DNA from: Ilumatobacter coccineus YM16-304
Lineage (GTDB): Bacteria; Actinomycetota; Acidimicrobiia; Acidimicrobiales; Ilumatobacteraceae
Assembly: GCF_000348785.1 (NCBI RefSeq)
Contig: NC_020520.1
Coordinates: 2,728,001-2,792,000 of the forward strand
Length of the DNA stretch: 64,000 nt
Reading direction: 5' to 3'
The notes beneath the pieces were generated by a model. The model was given only the letters and a program-made list of their open reading frames with translations, searched no databases and had not been told where the DNA came from. The translations under genes were made by a program, and so were the position numbers. This document shows positions 53,165 through 60,950 of the stretch, in pieces; position 1 is the stretch's first letter, and each line of letters opens with the position of its first letter.

Positions 53165-53925
53165 CCGACAACGGAGCAACCAAGCCAGACCTCGCATCGA
53201 CGATGCAACTGGTCGCCGATGTCGAAGGATGGATGAGCCCCGGCCAGGGAGCAACGCTCTACGACGCCGCCGACCGGTGCCCGCCCGATGGGACCATCGT
53301 CGAGATCGGCAGCTTCCGCGGCCGGTCGACCATCGTCCTCGCCACGGCGTCCGATCCGTCGGTCGCGGTGATCGCGATCGACCCGCACGCCGGAAACGAC
53401 CGCGGCCCACAGGAGATCGACGGGTTCGCCGACGAGGCAGCCGACGACCATGCGGCGTTCAACGCCAACCTCGCCGCGGCGGGGGTGGCCGACCGGGTCA
53501 CGCATCTCCGCACGTTCTCCGACGATGCACTCACCGAGGTCGACGGCAGCGTCGACGTGCTCTACATCGACGGCGCCCACCGCTATGCGCCGGCGCTGGC
53601 CGACATCCGAGCGTGGGGCGACCGCGTCGGCGACGGCGGCACGATGCTCATCCACGACTCGTTCTCGTCGATCGGCGTCACCCTCGCCATCCTCCGCTCG
53701 CTGGTGTTCGGCTCACGGTTCCGCTACGTGGGCCGGTCGCGGTCGATGACGATCTACGTCGCCGACCTCGACGGCGGGCTCGGCTCGCGAGTCGGCAACG
53801 CGCTGCGTCAACTCGCGCAACTTCCGTGGTTCGCGAAGAACGTGGCGCTCAAGGTGCTGCTCACCCTCAAGCTCGGCAAGCTGCTCGAGCGCACCGGGCG
53901 CGAGTCGCCCGAGTGGCCGTACTGA
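53161..53925 (+). CDS. class I SAM methyltransferase (CmcI/MT24-like)
   Basis: A 254-residue methyltransferase. Motif I is I-V-E-I-G-S-F-R-G-R-S-T, then I-A-I-D-P-H, and D-V-L-Y-I-D-G-A-H-R-Y is a metal-binding-type D-G-A-H motif seen in the Methyltransf_24 family, which often methylates sugars or antibiotics. It overlaps the transferase gene by four bases, so it belongs to the same operon and may act on an envelope sugar. The C-terminal part is Leu/Lys-rich. Confidence 0.78.
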   Translation: MTDNGATKPDLASTMQLVADVEGWMSPGQGATLYDAADRCPPDGTIVEIGSFRGRSTIVLATASDPSVAVIAIDPHAGNDRGPQEIDGFADEAADDHAAFNANLAAAGVADRVTHLRTFSDDALTEVDGSVDVLYIDGAHRYAPALADIRAWGDRVGDGGTMLIHDSFSSIGVTLAILRSLVFGSRFRYVGRSRSMTIYVADLDGGLGSRVGNALRQLAQLPWFAKNVALKVLLTLKLGKLLERTGRESPEWPY

Positions 53926-53956
53926 TCGAGGCCGTGCACCTTCGCCGGCCAGCGTG

Positions 53957-54808
53957 TCAGCGGTCGCGGAAGTAGTCGTCGACGTCGGCGGCGAGTGCCG
54001 CGTGTCCGTCGGCGTCGAGGTGGAGCCCGTCGGCGCCACGGCGCGAGGCGGTGTCGTACAACCCGTCGTAGAACTGGTCGACCGCGAGCCCGTTGTTGTT
54101 CCCGTCGAGTGAGGGATACCACCGAACGTCGAGCACATCGGTGAGTCCGGCGTTGACGTCGACGATCATCGAGGCGAGCGTCTGGTCGATCTCTGAGGTC
54201 GCCTCGTACTCGGCGGCGAACTGCAGGCCGATCGGCGGCATCGGCAGCACGATGATGTTGCTCGACGGCACGCCGGCGTCACGGAGCACTCCGATCGCCG
54301 CCCGGACGCCGTACACGGCCTTGGCGACGCGATCCCGTCCCGACGTGCCCTGATCGGAGACGATCAGTTCGTTGACGCTCGGTGTGAGCACGACGGTGCG
54401 CTCGGCGAGGGGTGTGGGCCGCGGCGGTGACTGGACGAAGTTCCGGAGGTGGATGAGCAGCGAGGAGTTGCCCTGATCGGTGGCCAGAAAGCTCGGTGTG
54501 GCGATGGCCTGGCCGGCGATGGCGTGGTTGTAGAAGTGGTGTTCTTCGTCGGACGGCTTGGTGACGAACAGGTGGTACGACACGCCGGCCACCCAGGTGC
54601 GGTGTGCCGGAACGCCGAATCCGGCCGAGATGGAGTCGCCGAACACGTCGTACTCGATCACGTCGTGCGGGTCTCGACTCGCCAGCTCGCCGGCCACCGC
54701 GAGATCGGTGACCGACCCCGACGGCAACGCCTGGGCGAACCCGGCGGCGGCAACCGCCATGACACCGGCGCAGGCGACCAGCAACGGTGGTCCGGATCTG
54801 CCCAACAT
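53957..54808 (-). CDS. exported SGNH/GDSL-type hydrolase
   Basis: Secreted or membrane-anchored SGNH hydrolase, 283 residues, with an N-terminal signal-like helix. Block I is F-G-D-S-I-S-A-G-F with the Ser, block III has T-P-S-V-N-E-L, and the catalytic pair D-G-L-H-L-D is near the end. Members de-O-acetylate or hydrolyse surface polysaccharide or lipid. The start is ATG 54808 with a TAGCTT box 8 bases upstream. It lies opposite dprE1, divergent, and within the envelope region. Confidence 0.8.
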   Translation of the reverse strand: MLGRSGPPLLVACAGVMAVAAAGFAQALPSGSVTDLAVAGELASRDPHDVIEYDVFGDSISAGFGVPAHRTWVAGVSYHLFVTKPSDEEHHFYNHAIAGQAIATPSFLATDQGNSSLLIHLRNFVQSPPRPTPLAERTVVLTPSVNELIVSDQGTSGRDRVAKAVYGVRAAIGVLRDAGVPSSNIIVLPMPPIGLQFAAEYEATSEIDQTLASMIVDVNAGLTDVLDVRWYPSLDGNNNGLAVDQFYDGLYDTASRRGADGLHLDADGHAALAADVDDYFRDR

Positions 54809-54816
54809 CTCGACAG

Positions 54817-54822
54817 AAGCTA
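54817..54822 (-). promoter_or_regulatory. -10 box TAGCTT for the SGNH hydrolase (leaderless)
   Basis: On the minus strand TAGCTT ends 8 bases before the ATG at 54808. Confidence 0.5.
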
Positions 54823-54894
54823 TCTGGGCGGCTCGCTCGCACGGATTCGCGCGCAGACTGCCGAGGCTCCATCGGTCGGCGGGCGCTCGGCAGT

Positions 54895-54900
54895 AGCCTC
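54895..54900 (+). promoter_or_regulatory. -10 box TAGCCT for dprE1 (leaderless)
   Basis: TAGCCT ends 8 bases before the GTG at 54909, supporting that GTG as the start. Confidence 0.5.
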
Positions 54901-54908
54901 GTCGTTTC

Positions 54909-56279
54909 GTGGAAATCGCCGAACGCATCCTCGCCGGCTGGGGCCGCACCTCGCCCAGCGCTGCCTCCGTGGTCACCGCGACCGCCGACGAGCTCACCGA
55001 AGACGGAGCACTCGCCGACCTGCTCGGCAACGGGCGGGGAGCGATCGCTCGCGGCCTCGGCCGTTCGTACGGCGATCCGGCGCAGAACGGTGGCGGCACG
55101 GTCATCGAGGTGCAGCCGGGAGCCCAGCCGATCCGGCTCGACGAGGCCACGGCGACCGCGCACGTCGATGCCGGGGTGAGCCTCGACACGTTGCTGCGCG
55201 AGATCGTTCCGAAGGGCTGGTTCGTACCGGTCACGCCCGGCACGCGCTTCGTCACCGTCGGAGGCGCGGTCGCCAGCGACATCCACGGCAAGGGGCATCA
55301 CTCCGACGGGTCGTTCGGGGCGCACGTCACCCGCCTCGGGATGCTGCTCGCCGACGGGTCGACCCGATCGATCACCCCCGAGTCCGACCCCGACCTGTTC
55401 TGGGCGACCATCGGCGGCATGGGCCTCACCGGCATCATCACCGACGTGTCGTTCCGAGTGATCCCGGTCGAGACGCGTCACTTCGTCGTCGAGACGCGGC
55501 GGGTACCGAACTTCGACGCCCTCGTCGACGCCATGGAGCAGGGCGACCGCAGCTACCGCTACTCGGTGGCGTGGATCGACCTCGTCGCCACGGGCAAGCA
55601 TCTGGGGCGCTCGGTGCTGTCGATGGGCAACCACGCCTCGCTCGCCGAATTGCAGGAGATGAACCCGAAGGCGGCGCGTTCGCCGCTCGACTTCGATCCT
55701 CGCGTGTTCCCCGACATCCCCAGTGGCGTGCCCAACGTGCTCACGCGGCCGGCGGTGCGGGCGTTCAACGAACTCTGGTATCGCAAGACGCCGAAGCATC
55801 ATCACGGCACCGAGTCGATCACGCAGTTCTTCCACCCGCTCGACATGGTCGGCCAGTGGACGCGCCTCTACGGCGCTCACGGCTTCCTGCAGTACCAGTT
55901 CGTCGTGCCGTTCGACGCGGTCGACACGATGCGCACGATCGTGGCACGCATCTCCGACGAGGGACACGCATCGTTCCTCGCCGTGTTGAAGCGATTGGGA
56001 GCCGAGAGCGGCGGGTTGCTCAGCTTCCCGAAGCCCGGCTGGACGCTCACCCTCGACCTTCCCGCCGGCGTCGACGGGCTCGGCCTGCTGCTCAGCGAAC
56101 TCGACGATCTCGTGCTGGGTGTCGGCGGCCGTCACTATCTCGCCAAGGACGCCTTCGCCACACCCGCCGTCGTGGCGGCGGGCTATCCACGCCTCGACGA
56201 GTGGAAACGCATCCGCAACCGCGTCGACCCGCACGGCGCCTGGGCCAGCGACCAGGCTCGACGACTCCAACTGATCTGA
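54909..56279 (+). CDS. dprE1: decaprenylphosphoryl-beta-D-ribose 2'-oxidase
   Basis: FAD enzyme that oxidises decaprenyl-phospho-ribose at C2', 456 residues. FAD (PP-loop) region: A-R-G-L-G-R-S-Y-G-D, and G-G-A-V-A-S-D-I-H-G-K-G-H-H around the isoalloxazine. The substrate-side stretch G-W-T-L-T-L-D-L-P (residues 377-385) corresponds to G-W-N-I-C-V-D-F-P of Mycobacterium, so Thr381 replaces the Cys that benzothiazinone drugs attack. Active-site Lys413 in Y-L-A-K-D is kept. With dprE2 51 bases downstream it forms the epimerase pair. Confidence 0.93.
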   Translation: MEIAERILAGWGRTSPSAASVVTATADELTEDGALADLLGNGRGAIARGLGRSYGDPAQNGGGTVIEVQPGAQPIRLDEATATAHVDAGVSLDTLLREIVPKGWFVPVTPGTRFVTVGGAVASDIHGKGHHSDGSFGAHVTRLGMLLADGSTRSITPESDPDLFWATIGGMGLTGIITDVSFRVIPVETRHFVVETRRVPNFDALVDAMEQGDRSYRYSVAWIDLVATGKHLGRSVLSMGNHASLAELQEMNPKAARSPLDFDPRVFPDIPSGVPNVLTRPAVRAFNELWYRKTPKHHHGTESITQFFHPLDMVGQWTRLYGAHGFLQYQFVVPFDAVDTMRTIVARISDEGHASFLAVLKRLGAESGGLLSFPKPGWTLTLDLPAGVDGLGLLLSELDDLVLGVGGRHYLAKDAFATPAVVAAGYPRLDEWKRIRNRVDPHGAWASDQARRLQLI

Positions 56280-56329
56280 CCGATCTCCCCCACGCCCACC
56301 GGGCCACACCGACAGAGACGACACGACCG

Positions 56330-57073
56330 ATGATGAACGCATTCGACCAACCACAGACCGTCCTCGTCCTCGGCGGGCGCAGCGACATCGCCCACGCCAT
56401 CGTGCGCAAGCTGGCGTCGCCGAACCTCAAGACGGTGATCCTGGCGCAGCGATCGGGCGGCGAAGCCCGGATCGACGGACTCGGCGACGACGTCACTGTG
56501 GTCGGCGCCGCCTTCGACGCGACCGATCACGCCACGCACGCCGACTTCGTGGCCCGTGTAGCGGCCGAGCACGGCGACCTCGACGTCGTCATCCAGGCGT
56601 TCGGTCAACTCGGCGACGGGGTCAACGACGACCCGGTTGCTGCTGGCGCTCTCGCCGACGTCAACGTCGGGGGAGCGATCAGCTCGGGAATCGCCGTTGC
56701 CAACCACCTGAAGGCGCAGGGCCACGGCGTGCTCGTGGTCATCTCGAGCGTCGCGGGCGTGCGTACCCGGCCGTCGAACTTCGTCTACGGCGCCACCAAG
56801 GCCGGACAGGACGCGTTCGCCACCGGCCTCGGTCACGCCCTGCACGGGAGCGGCGCACGCGTGCTGACCGTGCGGCCCGGCTTCGTGCGGTCGGCGATGA
56901 CCGAAGGGCTCGACGAAGCCCCGTTCGCGTGCGATCCCGATGACGTCGCCGAGGCGACGGTCGCCGGCCTCCGCAAGAAGAAGTCGGTGGTGTGGGCACC
57001 CGGCGTGCTCCGCTACGTGTTCTCCGTGCTGCGAGTGGTGCCCGGTTTCGTCTGGCGACGACTCGACCGCTGA
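56330..57073 (+). CDS. dprE2: decaprenylphosphoryl-D-2-keto-erythropentose reductase
   Basis: SDR that reduces the 2'-keto intermediate made by DprE1 to decaprenyl-phospho-arabinose, 247 residues. Cofactor motif L-V-L-G-G-R-S-D-I-A (the SDR glycines partly replaced, as in DprE2), catalytic Ser in V-I-S-S-V-A-G, and Y-G-A-T-K. The C-terminal W-A-P-G-V-L-R-Y-V-F-S-V-L-R is shared with mycobacterial DprE2 and may touch the membrane. Starts at ATG 56330 or the next codon 56333. The acyltransferase follows after 11 bases. Confidence 0.9.
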   Translation: MMNAFDQPQTVLVLGGRSDIAHAIVRKLASPNLKTVILAQRSGGEARIDGLGDDVTVVGAAFDATDHATHADFVARVAAEHGDLDVVIQAFGQLGDGVNDDPVAAGALADVNVGGAISSGIAVANHLKAQGHGVLVVISSVAGVRTRPSNFVYGATKAGQDAFATGLGHALHGSGARVLTVRPGFVRSAMTEGLDEAPFACDPDDVAEATVAGLRKKKSVVWAPGVLRYVFSVLRVVPGFVWRRLDR

Positions 57074-57084
57074 GGCGCTGACTC

Positions 57085-59037
57085 GTGCAGCCGACCCCGG
57101 CCGCCACGTCGACGACGTTCGACCACGCACCCGCGCTCGACGGGCTGCGCGGACTGGCCGTGGCCGCGGTGGTCGTCTACCACTTCCGCTCCGACCTGCT
57201 GCCGGGCGGCTTCGTCGGGGTCGACGTGTTCTTCGTGCTGTCGGGGTTCCTCCTGTCGGCGCTGCTGGTGCGCGAGGTCGAAACGACCGGACGACTCGAC
57301 CTCGGCCGGTTCTTCATCCGCCGGCTCCGCCGACTCCTTCCGGCGACGCTGCTGCTCCTGCTCGCCGTCGCGGTCTATGCGCTGGTGTGGGCCAACGAGA
57401 CCGAACTCGACCGGCTGCGTGAGCACTCGATCGGGGCGTTGACCTACACCACCAACTGGCTGTTCATCGCCGACGGGACCACCTACACCGATGTGGTGCT
57501 GGGAGCTTCTCCGCTGCGCCACATGTGGTCGCTGGCGATCGAAGAGCAGTTCTACATCGTGCTGGCGCTCCTGGTGGCCGCGCTGGCTGCGATGAGTCGG
57601 AACGAACCCGGCGCCATGCGTCGGCGGCTCGGCTACGGATCGCTGGTGCTCGCCGGCTTCAGCGCGAGCTGGATGCTGGTGCTGGAAGTGAGCAACACCG
57701 ACACGTCACGCATGTACTTCGGCTCCGACACGCGAGTGCAGGCGATGCTCCTCGGCGTGGCGGTCGGCGCGCTCTGGGGCGACCGGCTGCTCGGTCACGA
57801 TCGCGGCGCACTCGTCGCTCCGGTCACCGCCGGGGCGACGGCCATCGCTGCTCTGAGCCTGCTCGCCATGTTCAGCGTGTTCGCTGCCGAAGATGCCCGC
57901 TTCATGTTTCGCGGCGGGTTCACGGTGGTCGCCATCGCCGCCGCCGTGGCCATCGTCGGGGCGCTCACGTTCGTGCCGGTCGAACGCGTGCTGAGCCTCA
58001 CCCCGCTGACCAGCCTCGGTGAGATCTCGTACGGGGTGTACCTGTGGCACTGGCCGGTGCTGATCGTTCTCGACGAGGATCGCCTCGGCATCAGCGGGTG
58101 GGCGCTCACCGGGGCCCAGGTCGGCATCTCGCTCGCGGTGGCCACCGTGTCGTACGCGGTGATCGAGCAGCCGATCCGCAGGGGAGCGATCGGTCGCTCG
58201 GTCGGCCGTGTCGGCGTGCTCGCGGCTCCGGTCGGTGCGGTGGCGGTTGCTGCCGCCGTGGTCTTCGCGACGGTGCCGAGCGATGATGGGGGCGGCGATG
58301 TCGTCCCCGACGACGTCGTGGCCCAGACCGCCGACGACCCGGCGCTGGCCGACCCGAGCCTGTTGCAGGTGGCGGTGCTCGGCGATTCGGTCATGCACAC
58401 GCTGATCGGCGGGCGCCTGGAGAGCGCGCTCACGTCGGTGCCGTGGAACCAGGAGCAGTCGTCGTTCGACCGGTCGGCGATCGCCGTGACGACGATCGCT
58501 CGCCCTGCGTGCTCGTTCCTGCCCGGCGAGGTGGCGTTCGAAAACCCTGGTGGGGCCTACGAGACGGCCGATCTCTCGGCGCCGTGCCGCGACTGGCGTG
58601 GCGATCTCGCCGCCGCCGTGTCTCGCGAGGTGCCGGCGGCGATCACGTTGGTGATGCCGACGAACGACCTCGAGGATCGCCAGATAGACGGGACGATCGT
58701 CGCGTTCGGAACTCCCGAGTGGGAAGACCTGCTGTTCGACTGGATGGGGGAGGTCACCGGGATCGCCCAGGCGGGTGGCTCGACCGTCGTGCTGCTCGCG
58801 CCGCCGCCGCGCATCGACCCCAACTGGTCGCAGGCCGAAGGCGTTCGCGAGGCGCGTGTCGCCGAGATCTTCGACGTGTTCTCCCAAGCGAATCCCGGCG
58901 TCGAGTTCATCGACCTGGGCTCGTTCGTCGGCAGCGACACCGAGACGCGCTACGACGGGCTGCACTACACGACCGAAGGGGCCGCGTCGGTGGCCGCCTG
59001 GCTCGCTCCGCAACTCGACGCGATCGCCAACGCCTGA
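57085..59037 (+). CDS. acyltransferase-3 (OafA-like) fused to SGNH domain
   Basis: Membrane O-acyltransferase with an external hydrolase-like domain, 650 residues. The N-terminal part has A-L-D-G-L-R-G-L-A-V-A-A-V-V, Y-H-F, and G-V-D-V-F-F-V-L-S-G-F, then about ten helices; W-S-L-A-I-E-E-Q-F-Y is the other family motif. From about residue 415 an SGNH domain (V-L-G-D-S-V-M; D-G-L-H-Y-T at the end) lies outside. Such fusions acetylate surface glycans. It likely decorates a polymer built in this region. Confidence 0.88.
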   Translation: MQPTPAATSTTFDHAPALDGLRGLAVAAVVVYHFRSDLLPGGFVGVDVFFVLSGFLLSALLVREVETTGRLDLGRFFIRRLRRLLPATLLLLLAVAVYALVWANETELDRLREHSIGALTYTTNWLFIADGTTYTDVVLGASPLRHMWSLAIEEQFYIVLALLVAALAAMSRNEPGAMRRRLGYGSLVLAGFSASWMLVLEVSNTDTSRMYFGSDTRVQAMLLGVAVGALWGDRLLGHDRGALVAPVTAGATAIAALSLLAMFSVFAAEDARFMFRGGFTVVAIAAAVAIVGALTFVPVERVLSLTPLTSLGEISYGVYLWHWPVLIVLDEDRLGISGWALTGAQVGISLAVATVSYAVIEQPIRRGAIGRSVGRVGVLAAPVGAVAVAAAVVFATVPSDDGGGDVVPDDVVAQTADDPALADPSLLQVAVLGDSVMHTLIGGRLESALTSVPWNQEQSSFDRSAIAVTTIARPACSFLPGEVAFENPGGAYETADLSAPCRDWRGDLAAAVSREVPAAITLVMPTNDLEDRQIDGTIVAFGTPEWEDLLFDWMGEVTGIAQAGGSTVVLLAPPPRIDPNWSQAEGVREARVAEIFDVFSQANPGVEFIDLGSFVGSDTETRYDGLHYTTEGAASVAAWLAPQLDAIANA

Positions 59038-59067
59038 CACGCAGGTGGCCGCTCGATGTTCGGGCGG

Positions 59068-60897
59068 CTACGACAGTTCTTCGGGAACCGGCACGACCGG
59101 GTAGATGCCGTCGATGTCGGCGCCGCTGATGCCGCCGCCACCTTCGCAGCGTTCGAAGAGCATCAGCAGGTTGTCCTCGTACGTGTCGACGAGGCAGAAA
59201 TTGTCGCGGACCGCTTGGTTGTGTTCCTGCGATTGACGACGCGTCGACGTGTTCGGCTCGAGCCAGCCCGACCAGAAGTTGGTCAGCACGAGGAAGTCGG
59301 CCTGCGCGATGTCTTCGGCGAGCCCCGAGCCCTCGGCGTCGGCGAGACCAGGATCCATCTCGACGTAGTAGGTGCCGGGTTCGAGTTCGGGGAAGAGGAA
59401 GTAGATCGACACGTCGCTGTAGACCGTGCGGCTGAGATCGGCGGTGCCGACGATGAGCGTGTCGCCGGGGTCGCTCAGTTCGTCGAGCACCGGCATCATC
59501 GCGATGAGCGAGTTGGCGACCTCGGGGTTGCCGTACCAGAACTTCTTGTCACCCCGCTCGACGAGGAACGGCAGCGGCAGGTCACCGACCGCCACACGGG
59601 TGTGGAGCGCGTAGTAGCGGAACGTGTAGAACGGCGTGACCACCAGCATCAGCGCGATGACCGCCGCCGCACCGGTGAGCGCCGGGCGTCGTGACGGGCC
59701 CGCCTCGCTGCGTCGCTCTCGCACCAGTTGGGCGATCACGGCGATCAGCAACGGCCACGACACCATCGACACCCACGCGAGGTGGGTCGAGTCGGGTCGC
59801 TGCATCGCCTGCGGGAGGATGCCGAGTCCGAACAGCCCGGCGATGAACAGCAGGTCGTTGGCTGCGCTCGGTCGGCGGCGGCGCAGTCGCCAGGCGAGTA
59901 CCGGCACGGCGATGGCGACGATGATGACGGCGAAGAACCAGAAGAACAATTGGTGGTTGGCAGCGGGCGCCGGCAGCGGGTACCAGGGCGGCACTGCCTC
60001 GGCGATGGCCTGCAGCGCGCCGTCGATCTCGCTGAACGATGGGGGAGAGGGCAGTTCGCGTCCGGGGCGCAGTGTGACCACTGGGTCGATGACGATGCCT
60101 TCGAACGTGGCGACCGGCCCGGCGATGGCCAGGTGGATCCACATCGGCACGAGGCCGACGACCGATCCGACGAGAAAGGGTTTGAGGGCGACCGATCGGT
60201 GCACCCAACCGGCGGCGAGCACGGCGATCGTGATGGCGATGATGATGTCGGGGCGGAACGCCAGCGCCAGCCCGGCGAGCAAGCCCGACGTCGCCCAGCT
60301 GCGGATCGAGCCGGTGATGCGAGCGCGGATGGCGAACACCACCGACCAGAGCGCCAGTGCGACGGCGCCGTGCCAGGCCAGCGCGGCGAGGCCGATCGGC
60401 GTCATGACGAGCAGTGCGGCGACGCAACCCGCCGCCACCGAGGCGATGCGTCCCCATGGCCGTACGAGCACGTAGAGGGCGATGATGATCGCCAGGTTCT
60501 GCAGCAGCCCGAACGTGCGCTGCGATTCGAGCGTCTCGCCGAACACCGTGTACCAACCGGCGAGGGCGTGGAGCGATCCGGGTCCGTACAGGTGGAGGAA
60601 GTCGACGTTGGGCACCTTGCCGTCGAGCAGCATGCGTGGGAAGACGATCATGAACGCCTCCTCCATCGACGAGCCCGGCGCTCGATACAGACCACGGACG
60701 GGCAACATCGAGAACGCGAACACCAGGAGGAAGGCCACGACATTGGTGCGGTTCCAGGCCCGCGGGTCGAGCACCAGACCGCCGCCCAGGACGAAGGGTT
60801 GGCGGGCAGAGCGCTGCCGGGCGGACGTGTCGTCGACGCCCTCGGCGGACGACGAATGGTCGGGCTCGGCGTCGAGCATGTCGGTCAAGTCCTGCAA
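59068..60897 (-). CDS. GT-C-like polytopic membrane glycosyltransferase
   Basis: A 609-residue membrane protein with roughly ten to twelve helices and a C-terminal external domain of about 150 residues, the layout of GT-C transferases that use lipid-phosphate sugars. The first external loop has the acidic pair M-E-E-A-F and the stretch D-F-L-H-L-Y-G-P. A specific sugar cannot be assigned; use of decaprenyl-phospho-arabinose is inferred from dprE1/dprE2 nearby. The TTG at 60897 fits a TAACCT box 8 bases upstream; ATG 60879 is an alternative with AGGA before it. Confidence 0.65.
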   Translation of the reverse strand: MQDLTDMLDAEPDHSSSAEGVDDTSARQRSARQPFVLGGGLVLDPRAWNRTNVVAFLLVFAFSMLPVRGLYRAPGSSMEEAFMIVFPRMLLDGKVPNVDFLHLYGPGSLHALAGWYTVFGETLESQRTFGLLQNLAIIIALYVLVRPWGRIASVAAGCVAALLVMTPIGLAALAWHGAVALALWSVVFAIRARITGSIRSWATSGLLAGLALAFRPDIIIAITIAVLAAGWVHRSVALKPFLVGSVVGLVPMWIHLAIAGPVATFEGIVIDPVVTLRPGRELPSPPSFSEIDGALQAIAEAVPPWYPLPAPAANHQLFFWFFAVIIVAIAVPVLAWRLRRRRPSAANDLLFIAGLFGLGILPQAMQRPDSTHLAWVSMVSWPLLIAVIAQLVRERRSEAGPSRRPALTGAAAVIALMLVVTPFYTFRYYALHTRVAVGDLPLPFLVERGDKKFWYGNPEVANSLIAMMPVLDELSDPGDTLIVGTADLSRTVYSDVSIYFLFPELEPGTYYVEMDPGLADAEGSGLAEDIAQADFLVLTNFWSGWLEPNTSTRRQSQEHNQAVRDNFCLVDTYEDNLLMLFERCEGGGGISGADIDGIYPVVPVPEELS

Positions 60898-60905
60898 GCG
60901 TTCCG

Positions 60906-60911
60906 AGGTTA
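60906..60911 (-). promoter_or_regulatory. -10 box TAACCT for the GT-C-like gene
   Basis: On the minus strand TAACCT ends 8 bases before the TTG at 60897, favouring a leaderless TTG start. Confidence 0.45.
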
Positions 60912-60937
60912 CTCAGACGACACGGCGACGAAGGGCC

Positions 60938-60943
60938 TATCGT
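60938..60943 (+). promoter_or_regulatory. -10 box TATCGT for the GT4 gene (leaderless)
   Basis: TATCGT ends 7 bases before the ATG at 60951; the GTG at 60945 would be too close to the box. Confidence 0.5.
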
Positions 60944-60950
60944 CGTGGCG

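Noticed and set aside
59048-59068. Possible terminator hairpin (GCCGC...GCGGC)
   Set aside because: The stem is eight pairs including a G-T wobble and overlaps the stop of the minus-strand gene, so the evidence is too weak.
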